Shown here one piece after another: positions 1 through 5,081 of a DNA stretch of 5,366 bases. Positions within the stretch are counted from its first letter, which is position 1; every line of letters starts with the position of its first letter. Position numbers and translations under genes: made by a program. A model generated the notes under the pieces. The model ran no database searches. It was not told where the DNA came from and saw only the letters and a program-made list of their open reading frames with translations. Source of the stretch: JAAYZQ01 sp034428935 (GTDB lineage Bacteria; Chloroflexota; Anaerolineae; JAAYZQ01); assembly GCA_034428935.1 (NCBI GenBank), contig DAOUHB010000005.1:1-5366 (forward strand). Direction: 5' to 3'.

Positions 1-397
1 ACCCAATCATCCCAATGGGCAAAAGCCCATCTAGCTTCTCGAGGTATACTATATCGGATCCAGCCAACCTCGCCAGATGGACTGTCTCTTTGCAGGCGTC
101 CCGTAGACGCTCGAGGATTGGAACTGCCTGCACGCGGATGTCGGTTTCGTTCAGAAAGACACTGCCCAATTCGAGACAGGCGACCCCCAGGCGATACTTG
201 AGGGTGGAAGGGTTGTGTTCGACATAGTCGTAGGCCTGCAAAGTCACCAGTAGCCGGAATGCGCTACTGCGGTTGAGTTTGAGGCGTTGGCTGATCTGTG
301 CAAGGCTCAACTCGGCTCTCTCATCAGAGAGCAAATTGAGGATCTCCAAAGCTCTCGAGACTGAGCGAATCACATAGCGTTGTCCTTGTACACTCAT
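1..397 (-). CDS. IclR-family transcriptional regulator (N-terminal part, truncated by window edge)
   Basis: The reverse strand encodes 132 codons, open to the left edge, starting MSVQGQRYVI. Residues about 9-75 form the IclR winged helix-turn-helix: RALEILNLLS (first helix), LSLAQISQRLKLNRSSAFRL (HTH with recognition helix), VTLQAYDYVE (wing entry) and YRLGVACLELG (start of the linker helix). Residues about 88-132 open the effector-binding domain, with the family pattern VPILERLRDACKETVHLARL followed by IVYLEKLDG. IclR proteins are dimeric, DNA-binding regulators of catabolic or efflux genes, and often control themselves. The ATG at 397 is fixed as the start: an in-frame TAG lies two codons upstream, and AGGAA (404-408) sits 6 nt before it. 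GC is about 55% over 1-240, against about 70% in sampled tex lines. The effector, and most of the ligand domain, lie outside the window. Family assignment is firm; regulated genes are unknown. Confidence 0.9.
   Translation of the reverse strand, partial: MSVQGQRYVIRSVSRALEILNLLSDERAELSLAQISQRLKLNRSSAFRLLVTLQAYDYVEHNPSTLKYRLGVACLELGSVFLNETDIRVQAVPILERLRDACKETVHLARLAGSDIVYLEKLDGLLPIGMIG
315..332. repeat. Perfect 7-bp inverted repeat inside the iclR coding sequence
   Basis: GCTCTCT (315-321) and AGAGAGC (326-332) flank CATC, a perfect 18-nt inverted repeat in codons about 22-28 of iclR. It could be an internal operator or an mRNA hairpin early in the coding region, or follow from the codons for LLSDERAE. 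No T-run follows. Confidence 0.35.
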
Positions 398-403
398 TGG
401 CTA

Positions 404-408
404 TTCCT
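404..408 (-). promoter_or_regulatory. Ribosome binding site of the IclR gene
   Basis: AGGAA on the minus strand lies 6 nt before the ATG at 397. Together with the in-frame TAG just upstream it decides the start codon. Confidence 0.6.
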
Positions 409-519
409 ATGCGACGTCAACCTTGCCATGTTGCGAGACCGGCCTGGGCTATTCACCCTCTCTGCGTTCTCACTCGCTGCGGTATATGTCTCATGCGACG
501 AGAGCTCGGATGTTTCAGG

Positions 520-540
520 TGACAAAATGGCATTTCAACA
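520..540. promoter_or_regulatory. Candidate operator: imperfect palindrome at the iclR transcription start
   Basis: On the minus strand this 21-bp element reads TG, 3 mismatched bases, AAATG, C, CATTT, 3 mismatched bases, CA. Seven of the ten symmetric pairs match, and the inner 5-bp arms are perfect around one central base. It begins at the predicted +1 of the iclR promoter, where a bound repressor would block transcription. IclR-family proteins commonly bind short palindromes of this size and autoregulate. Assigning this one to the local regulator is inference. Confidence 0.35.
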
Positions 541-546
541 GCTCAA

Positions 547-575
547 AGTATACCACCCTGTGCGTCTCTTGTCAA
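547..575 (-). promoter_or_regulatory. Sigma70-type promoter of the IclR gene
   Basis: On the minus strand a perfect -35 TTGACA (575-570) is followed by a 17-bp spacer and the -10 TATACT (552-547). The bases TGG directly before the -10 make an extended -10. The predicted start is near 540. This is the best promoter match in the window and points towards iclR. Confidence 0.8.
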
Positions 576-584
576 GAGCCAGAT

Positions 585-599
585 CTGAACCCTCTGAAC
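585..599. repeat. Tandem 6-bp direct repeat upstream of the iclR -35 box
   Basis: CTGAAC occurs at 585-590 and 594-599, a 9-bp period (GTTCAG on the minus strand). The first copy overlaps the palindrome CAGATCTG at 580-587. Relative to the predicted iclR start near 540 the repeats lie at about -45 to -59, where activators or a second regulator could bind. No known motif was recognised. Confidence 0.3.
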
Positions 600-736
600 A
601 CTCGGTCATCATTCCTCAAATGGCGGCTTGCCTGACAAGGTCTCTTTGACCTGGTGCAATTGTGGGGAATGAGCAACGATCTGCCTCAGGGTGGTTTCAT
701 GGCCGATTGTAGACCAGATCGGCTTGTCATCGTTAG

Positions 737-756
737 AGAGCATGGTTCAATGCTCT
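737..756. repeat. Perfect 7-bp inverted repeat (hairpin or operator)
   Basis: AGAGCAT (737-743) and ATGCTCT (750-756) are perfect inverted arms around the 6-nt loop GGTTCA. No T-run follows on either strand, so it is not a standard intrinsic terminator. It lies about 65 bp upstream of the tex -35 box. It could be a regulator site; no function can be assigned. Confidence 0.4.
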
Positions 757-819
757 TCAAGGTTGTTCATGCCAGAGCGTTCCAATCGCGCCCGGCCAGG
801 GGCAACGCCGCCCGATGCC

Positions 820-849
820 TTGCCTCAAACGGCCCTTTCGGTGTATACT
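820..849 (+). promoter_or_regulatory. Sigma70-type promoter of tex
   Basis: The -35 TTGCCT (820-825), an 18-bp spacer and the -10 TATACT (844-849) predict transcription from near 856, giving a leader of about 22 nt to the ATG at 878. The upstream in-frame ATG at 815 would lie before the transcription start, so this promoter also supports the shorter protein. Confidence 0.65.
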
Positions 850-861
850 GGGCACCATTCC

Positions 862-874
862 AGGAAATGGGGGA
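862..874 (+). promoter_or_regulatory. Ribosome binding site region of tex
   Basis: The purine-rich stretch AGGAAATGGGGGA precedes the ATG at 878. AGGA (862-865) stands 12 nt from the start and GGGGGA (869-874) 3 nt, neither ideal, but the stretch as a whole supports initiation at 878 over 815. Confidence 0.5.
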
Positions 875-877
875 CCC

Positions 878-3031
878 ATGACCGACCGCGAAATCCTGGC
901 CACCATCGCTTCCGAGCTCAAGCTGGCCACTACCCAGGTGGCGGCCACGGCCGCTCTGTTCGACGACGGCAACACCATCCCCTTCGTGGCCCGCTACCGC
1001 AAAGAGATGACCGGCGGGCTGGACGAGGAGCAACTGCGCCAGCTCGAGGCGCGTCTCGGCTACCTGCGCCGTCTCTCCGAGCGGCAGGCGGCGGTGCTCA
1101 AAAGCATCGAGGAGCAGGGCAAGCTGACGCCCGAGCTGGCGGCGGCCATCGAGGCTGCCACGACCCTCCAGGCGGTAGAGGACCTCTACCTGCCCTACAA
1201 GCCCAAGAGGCGAACGCGGGCCACCATCGCCCGGGAGCGGGGGCTGGAGCCGCTGGCCGACCTTCTCCTCCAACAGCAGGACGACCGGCCCCTGGAGGAG
1301 CTGGCCTCTTCCTTTCTGTCGGACGAGGTGGAGGATGCTGCTGCTGCCCTGGCCGGTGCCCGCGATATCCTGGCCGAGCGCTTTGCCGAGGACGCCGCCG
1401 TGCGCGGCGAGGCCCGCAAGCTGGCCGCCAACAAGGCCGTGGTCGTCTGCCAATTGGCCGGCGACGAGGCCGAGGTGGACCCTGGCGGCAAGTACCGGCT
1501 GTACCACGACGTGGCCCTGCCCCTGGACGACGTGCAGCCCCACCAGTGGCTGGCCATCGAGCGCGGCGAGGCGGAGGGAGCCCTTCACGTGCGCCTGGAC
1601 CTCCCCGAAGACGACATCCTGGACGTCATGGAGATAAGCTTCTTGCGGGGCCCGCGCCGGCCCATCCGCGACCAGGTGGAGGCGGCCATCGCCGACGGCT
1701 ACAAGCGGCTTCTGGCACCCAGCGTCGAGCGCGACGTGCGGGCCGGCGAGGGTGAGGCGGCCGACGAGCACGCCATCCAGGTTTTTACTGCCAACCTGCG
1801 CAAGCTCCTGCTCCAGCCACCCCTGCGGGGCAAGGTGGTCATGGGTCTCGACCCCGGCTATCGCACCGGCTGCAAGGTGGCGGTCGTGGACGCCACGGGC
1901 AAGGTGCTGGGCACCGACACCATCTATCCCCACGAACCCGTCCGGCGCTGGGACGAGGCCAAAAAGGCGCTTACGGAGGCAGTGAAAGTGGCGGGGGTGG
2001 GCGTGGTGGCCATCGGCAACGGCACGGCCAGCCGCGAGACGGAGCAATTGGTGGCCGAGCTTATCGAGGAACACCCCGGGCTGCGCTACGCCATGGTCAG
2101 CGAGGCGGGCGCGTCGGTCTATTCGGCCTCGCCCCTGGCCCGGGCGGAGCTGCCGAACCTGGACGTCTCGCTGCGGGGCGCCGTCAGTATCGCCCGGCGG
2201 CTCCAGGATCCCCTGGCCGAGTTGGTCAAGATCGATCCCCAGTCCATCGGAGTGGGCATGTACCAGCACGACGTGGATCAGAAAAAGCTGGCCGAGGCGC
2301 TGGATGCCGTGGTGGAATCGGTGGTGAACTATGTTGGGGTCGACGTCAACACGGCCTCCCCGGCGCTGTTGGGCTACGTGGCCGGGCTCAGCAAGGCCGT
2401 GGCCGCCAACGTCGTCGCCTTGCGCGACGACGTGGGGCCCTTCAAGAAGCGCTCGGACTTGAAAAAGGTCAAGGGCCTGGGGCCACGGGCCTACCAGCAG
2501 GCTGCCGGTTTTTTGCGGGTGCCCGAGTCGGCCAACCCCCTGGACAACACGGCCATCCACCCCGAGTCATACCCCATCGTGGAGCGCCTGATGGACCTGG
2601 CCGGCACCCGACTCAAGGCCCGGGACATGGTGGGCAAGGTACAGGCCGTGCGCGACGAGATGGGCCTGGCCGGCCTGGCCGAGCTGTTGGACGTGGGCGA
2701 GCCGACGCTGGTCGACATCCTGGACGCCCTGGCCCGGCCGGGGCGCGATCCTCGCGAGGACCTACCGCCGCCCATCCTGCGCCAGGACGTGCTCAAGATG
2801 GAGGACCTGCGGGAGGGCATGCGGCTCAAGGGCACGGTGCGCAACGTCGTGGACTTTGGCGCCTTTGTGGACATTGGCGTCAAGCAGGACGGGCTGGTAC
2901 ACGTCTCCAAGATGGCCGATCGCTACGTGCGTAACCCCTTTGAGGTGGTCAGCGTCGGCGACGTGGTGGACGTGGTGGTGACGAGCGTGGACCTGGAGCG
3001 GGGCCGGATTGGGCTGAGCATGCGCGATTAG
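878..3031 (+). CDS. tex: Tex, S1-domain RNA-binding transcription accessory protein
   Basis: A complete 717-residue protein, close to the family's usual 720-780. Tex is a cytoplasmic nucleic-acid-binding protein related to eukaryotic Spt6 and linked to transcription and RNA turnover; its exact bacterial role is not settled. In order: an N-terminal helical region with the hallmarks TIPFVARYRKE (33-43) and EDLYLPYKPKRRTRA (101-115); a YqgF/RNase H-like domain opening GLDPGYRTGCK (from 323, Asp325) and continuing through IGNGTASRETE (379-389) and EAGASVYSAS; the conserved LQDPLAELVKIDPQSIGVG and VGVDVNTAS; helix-hairpin-helix segments at about 496-545 with VKGLGPRAYQQAAGFLR; and a C-terminal S1 domain (about 645-717) with FGAFVDIGVKQDGLVHVSKM. 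It ends right after the S1 domain with no basic tail. The ATG at 878 is chosen over 815 because the extra 21 residues are not Tex-like and the promoter lies inside them. It appears monocistronic and converges on the acetyltransferase gene. Confidence 0.97.
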   Translation: MTDREILATIASELKLATTQVAATAALFDDGNTIPFVARYRKEMTGGLDEEQLRQLEARLGYLRRLSERQAAVLKSIEEQGKLTPELAAAIEAATTLQAVEDLYLPYKPKRRTRATIARERGLEPLADLLLQQQDDRPLEELASSFLSDEVEDAAAALAGARDILAERFAEDAAVRGEARKLAANKAVVVCQLAGDEAEVDPGGKYRLYHDVALPLDDVQPHQWLAIERGEAEGALHVRLDLPEDDILDVMEISFLRGPRRPIRDQVEAAIADGYKRLLAPSVERDVRAGEGEAADEHAIQVFTANLRKLLLQPPLRGKVVMGLDPGYRTGCKVAVVDATGKVLGTDTIYPHEPVRRWDEAKKALTEAVKVAGVGVVAIGNGTASRETEQLVAELIEEHPGLRYAMVSEAGASVYSASPLARAELPNLDVSLRGAVSIARRLQDPLAELVKIDPQSIGVGMYQHDVDQKKLAEALDAVVESVVNYVGVDVNTASPALLGYVAGLSKAVAANVVALRDDVGPFKKRSDLKKVKGLGPRAYQQAAGFLRVPESANPLDNTAIHPESYPIVERLMDLAGTRLKARDMVGKVQAVRDEMGLAGLAELLDVGEPTLVDILDALARPGRDPREDLPPPILRQDVLKMEDLREGMRLKGTVRNVVDFGAFVDIGVKQDGLVHVSKMADRYVRNPFEVVSVGDVVDVVVTSVDLERGRIGLSMRD

Positions 3032-3033
3032 AT

Positions 3034-3047
3034 CGTGCGGGGGCACG
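3034..3047. other. Short GC hairpin between the convergent tex and GNAT genes
   Basis: CGTGC (3034-3038) and GCACG (3043-3047) form a 5-bp stem around GGGG, in the 26-nt gap between the two stop codons. There is no T-run on either side, so it is at best a weak or factor-assisted transcription end for either gene. Confidence 0.3.
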
Positions 3048-3057
3048 CCCGGCAGGC

Positions 3058-3678
3058 TCAGCCGCTCTCGCTCATCGCCTCGCCGGCTTTGCGCGCCCGC
3101 CAGTTCTCGCGGCTGAGGGCCAGGTCGTAAAAGAGTACCTCGTGCAGGCTCCCCCTGCGCCGGAAAAAGCGCTGGAGATGGTGATAGCGCGGGTCCCGGC
3201 GCAGGACGTCAAAGCTGGGGTGCGACGCCAGGCGGTAGTGCTGGCTGGCGTAGCGAAAGCCGAGGGACTGGTAGGTCCGCACCGCCCGCAGGTTGGTGGC
3301 CGCCACGTCGAGGACCATCTCCTCGAAACCCATGGTCTCGAAATAGTAGCCCAAAAAGAGGGCCAGGGCCTCTTTGCCATAGCCCTGGCTGACAAAGTCG
3401 GCGCCAAGGGTGATGCCCAGGCGCGCCGACTGGGTGCCATTGATCTCGCGCAAGGTCAGGCTGCCGATGACCCGCCGTGCTTCGTCCTCGACGGTGTAAA
3501 GGCGGCGCGATGGGTCGCGGCTGCGCCACTCGAACCAGCGAACGGTCTCGGCCTTGTTGCGCCGGGGGAAATCAAAGGCCTGGTAAAGCGGGTCGGCAAA
3601 GGGGCGCCACTCCATCATAGCGTCCAGGTCGCCCCGGACCATCGGCCGAATCGTGACCCGGTGTCCATTGAGTCTCAT
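3058..3678 (-). CDS. GNAT-family N-acetyltransferase (RimJ/RimL-like)
   Basis: A 206-residue protein from the ATG at 3678 (209 from the alternative ATG at 3687). GNAT enzymes transfer acetyl from acetyl-CoA to an amine; RimJ/RimL relatives modify protein N-termini, antibiotics or small amines. The N-terminus LNGHRVTIRPMVRGDLDAMM is typical of the group. The acetyl-CoA motif is at about 84-110: ARLGITLGADF then SQGYGKEALALF, with the G-Y-G pyrophosphate loop. Motif B follows as NLRAVRTYQSLGFR (129-142). The last strand and tail VLFYDLALSRENW (181-193) match the usual family ending, but about 25 residues rich in Arg, His and Phe (about 153-176) are inserted before it. The substrate cannot be told. 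I prefer the ATG at 3678 because the promoter places the transcript start at about 3681, and no Shine-Dalgarno precedes either ATG. It is transcribed separately from the rocD operon, which terminates just upstream. Confidence 0.9.
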   Translation of the reverse strand: MRLNGHRVTIRPMVRGDLDAMMEWRPFADPLYQAFDFPRRNKAETVRWFEWRSRDPSRRLYTVEDEARRVIGSLTLREINGTQSARLGITLGADFVSQGYGKEALALFLGYYFETMGFEEMVLDVAATNLRAVRTYQSLGFRYASQHYRLASHPSFDVLRRDPRYHHLQRFFRRRGSLHEVLFYDLALSRENWRARKAGEAMSESG

Positions 3679-3687
3679 TGCAGGCAT

Positions 3688-3716
3688 ATCATACCACGCT
3701 CTGCGCCATTGGGCAA
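3688..3716 (-). promoter_or_regulatory. Extended -10 promoter of the GNAT gene (near-leaderless)
   Basis: On the minus strand TTGCCC (3716-3711), a 17-bp spacer and TATGAT (3693-3688) are preceded by TGG, an extended -10. The expected +1 is about 3681, only 3 nt before the ATG at 3678 and downstream of the ATG at 3687. The promoter lies just beyond the T-run of the rocD terminator. Confidence 0.7.
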
Positions 3717-3747
3717 GTGTAGAATCCCCGATTTATCGCAGGAGCGC

Positions 3748-3787
3748 AAAAAAAGAGCGACCGGGGGGAGAGCAACTCCCCCCGGTC
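3748..3787 (-). terminator. Rho-independent terminator of the SDH-rocD operon
   Basis: A perfect 12-bp stem, GACCGGGGGGAG (3759-3770) with CTCCCCCCGGTC (3776-3787), encloses a 5-nt loop. Read on the minus strand it is followed after 4 nt by seven T (3754-3748). It lies 91 nt beyond the rocD stop. The other strand lacks a T-run, so it acts for minus-strand transcription only. Confidence 0.92.
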
Positions 3788-3846
3788 CAGGGAGAAAGGA
3801 GAAAGCACCTTGTGCCTGGTGCCACATCTCTGACGCTCCCGGCCCC

Positions 3847-3866
3847 AAAAAGGTTCCGCCAGGCGG
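3847..3866 (-). terminator. Weak second hairpin plus T-run just after rocD
   Basis: On the minus strand CCGC, a 3-nt loop and GCGG (3866-3856) are followed after 4 nt by five T (3851-3847). The stem is only 4 bp. It may be a minor pause or end site before the strong terminator at 3748-3787, or chance. Confidence 0.2.
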
Positions 3867-3878
3867 CGCCGGCCTCCC

Positions 3879-5081
3879 TTACTCCATTTGCAGCACGTCT
3901 TCCAGGCGCTCGACAGCCCAGTCGATCTCTTCTTTGGTGATGACCAGCGGCGGCGCCAGGCGAATGACGTCCCAATGCGTTTCTTTGGCCAGCAAGTTCT
4001 GTTTCATGAGCGCTTCGCAAAAGCGCCGTGCGCCTCCGGCCGAGGCCTTGAGCACGATGCCCACCCATAGCCCCTTGCCGCGAATTTGCTTCACGTGGGG
4101 GCTGCGGATGGCGGCCAGGCGCTCCATGAAATAGTCTCCCAGCTCGGCCGCGCGATCGATGAGCTTCTCGTCGTGCAGGATTTTGAGTGCCTCGCGCGCC
4201 ACGGCGCAGCCCAGGGGATTGCCGCCAAAGGTGGACCCGTGGTCGCCTGGCTGGAGCACGCCGAGGATGGCACGGCTGGACAGGACGGCCGACACCGGAT
4301 ACATGCCACCCGAGAGGGCCTTCCCCACGGTCACCATGTCGGCGCGGACGCCCTCGTGCTCGGCCGCCAGCAGCTTGCCGGTACGGCCCAGCCCGCTCTG
4401 GATCTCGTCGGTGATGAGCAGCACGTTGTGGCGGGTACATATCTCGCGCACCTGCCGCAAATAGCCCTCGGGCGGCACCACGACGCCGCCCTCACCCTGG
4501 ATGGGCTCCACGAGAAAGGCCACAGTGTTGGGCGTGATGGCCGCTTCCAGCGCCGCGGCGTCGCCATAGGCGATGATGTCGAATCCGGGGGTAAAGGGCC
4601 CGAACCCGTCGCGATACTGCTCTTCAGGCGAGAACGTCACAATGCTGATGGTCCGCCCGTGAAAGTTGCCGTGGCAGGTCAGGATGTGCGCCTGGTCGTC
4701 CTTAACGCCCTTGACCTGGTAGCCCCACTTTCGCGCCACCTTGATGGCCGACTCGACCGCCTCGGAGCCCGAGTTCATGGGCAGCATCATCTCGTAGCCG
4801 GTCATCTCGCACAGTTCTTCCGCGAGAAGAGGCAGTTGGTCGTTGCGGAAAGCACGGCTGGTGAGGGTCAGCCGGGCTGCCTGCTCGACCATGACCTTGA
4901 CCAGGCGAGGATGGCAGTGGCCCTGGTTCACGGCCGAGTAAGCGGCCAAGAAGTCCATGTAGCGCCGGCCCTCGACATCTTCCACCCAGACACCATTCCC
5001 CCGGGTCAGGACGACGTCCAGGGGCTTGTAGTTTTGAGCGTTGTATCGATCTTCCAGGGCGATGTATTCCTGCGCATTCAT
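3879..5081 (-). CDS. rocD: Ornithine aminotransferase (ornithine--oxo-acid transaminase)
   Basis: A complete 400-residue class III PLP aminotransferase of the cytoplasm. The family moves the delta-amino group of ornithine to 2-oxoglutarate, giving glutamate 5-semialdehyde and glutamate. Signatures, numbered from the ATG at 5081: QNYKPLDVVL (Tyr18), FLAAYSAVNQGHCHP (Tyr48), NSGSEA (103-108, cofactor phosphate), NFHGRT (Arg143), EPIQGEGG (Glu192, Glu197), TDEIQSGLGRTG (Asp225, pyridine nitrogen), TVGKALSGG (Lys254, Schiff base), STFGGNP and RLAPPLVI (Arg374). Tyr18, Tyr48, Arg143, Glu197 and Arg374 correspond to human OAT substrate residues Tyr55, Tyr85, Arg180, Glu235 and Arg413, which favours ornithine over acetylornithine. 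The start overlaps the upstream stop as TGATG, with GAGG 7 nt before it; a GTG at 5084 is an alternative. It is co-transcribed with the saccharopine dehydrogenase-like gene and ends at the terminator at 3748-3787. A related lysine or other diamine aminotransferase activity is not excluded. Confidence 0.95.
   Translation of the reverse strand: MNAQEYIALEDRYNAQNYKPLDVVLTRGNGVWVEDVEGRRYMDFLAAYSAVNQGHCHPRLVKVMVEQAARLTLTSRAFRNDQLPLLAEELCEMTGYEMMLPMNSGSEAVESAIKVARKWGYQVKGVKDDQAHILTCHGNFHGRTISIVTFSPEEQYRDGFGPFTPGFDIIAYGDAAALEAAITPNTVAFLVEPIQGEGGVVVPPEGYLRQVREICTRHNVLLITDEIQSGLGRTGKLLAAEHEGVRADMVTVGKALSGGMYPVSAVLSSRAILGVLQPGDHGSTFGGNPLGCAVAREALKILHDEKLIDRAAELGDYFMERLAAIRSPHVKQIRGKGLWVGIVLKASAGGARRFCEALMKQNLLAKETHWDVIRLAPPLVITKEEIDWAVERLEDVLQME

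Larger units (their letters stand above)
398..540 (-). promoter_or_regulatory. Long 5' leader of the IclR gene, with a possible short upstream ORF
   Basis: The promoter at 547-575 predicts a transcription start near 540, which leaves about 143 nt before the iclR ATG. Near its 3' end the leader contains a 12-codon ORF (429-394, MARLTSHRNSQ then TGA). Its stop overlaps the iclR start as ATGA. I see no strong Shine-Dalgarno for the short ORF, and no stable terminator or recognisable riboswitch fold. The leader is inferred from the promoter position; the coding status of the short ORF is open. Confidence 0.4.
398..877. other. Divergent intergenic region between iclR and tex
   Basis: This 480-bp stretch has no convincing gene. 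Its GC is about 52% over 421-660, close to iclR and well below tex. It holds the iclR leader and promoter (to 575), an 8-bp self-complementary CAGATCTG (580-587), tandem CTGAAC repeats (585-590 and 594-599), a 5-bp inverted repeat AGGTC/GACCT (638-652), a 7-bp inverted repeat (737-756) and the tex promoter (820-849). Open frames crossing it lack ribosome binding sites and recognisable protein character. Between the two promoters about 240 bp remain without assigned function. Confidence 0.7.

Noticed and set aside
380..649. 89-residue and 70-residue plus-strand frames between iclR and tex
   Set aside because: They overlap the iclR start, its leader and its promoter on the opposite strand, and show no domain or ribosome binding site.
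706..711. TACAAT on the minus strand as a further -10 box
   Set aside because: No acceptable -35 box lies 16-18 bp upstream and there is no extended -10, so it is not supported as a promoter.
724..751. TTGTCA with TTCAAT, 16 bp apart, as a second plus-strand promoter
   Set aside because: The -10 match is only 4 of 6 and overlaps the inverted repeat at 737-756; the promoter at 820-849 explains tex better.
654..881. 75-residue frame starting GTG whose stop overlaps the tex ATG (ATGA)
   Set aside because: The overlap resembles coupling, but there is no ribosome binding site, no protein-like pattern, and the tex promoter lies inside it.
691..1755. 354-residue plus-strand frame overlapping the tex start
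   Set aside because: Its translation is dominated by Arg, Gly, Pro and Ala runs, typical of an out-of-frame reading of tex.
767..2560. 597-residue open frame on the minus strand opposite tex
   Set aside because: It is the antisense shadow of a high-GC gene: low-complexity His/Gly/Leu/Val-rich composition, no family resemblance, and the plus strand is unmistakably Tex over the same range.
3142..4134. 330-residue plus-strand frame across the GNAT gene and the intergenic region
   Set aside because: It reads through the GNAT gene, its promoter and the intrinsic terminator, and has no recognisable domain.
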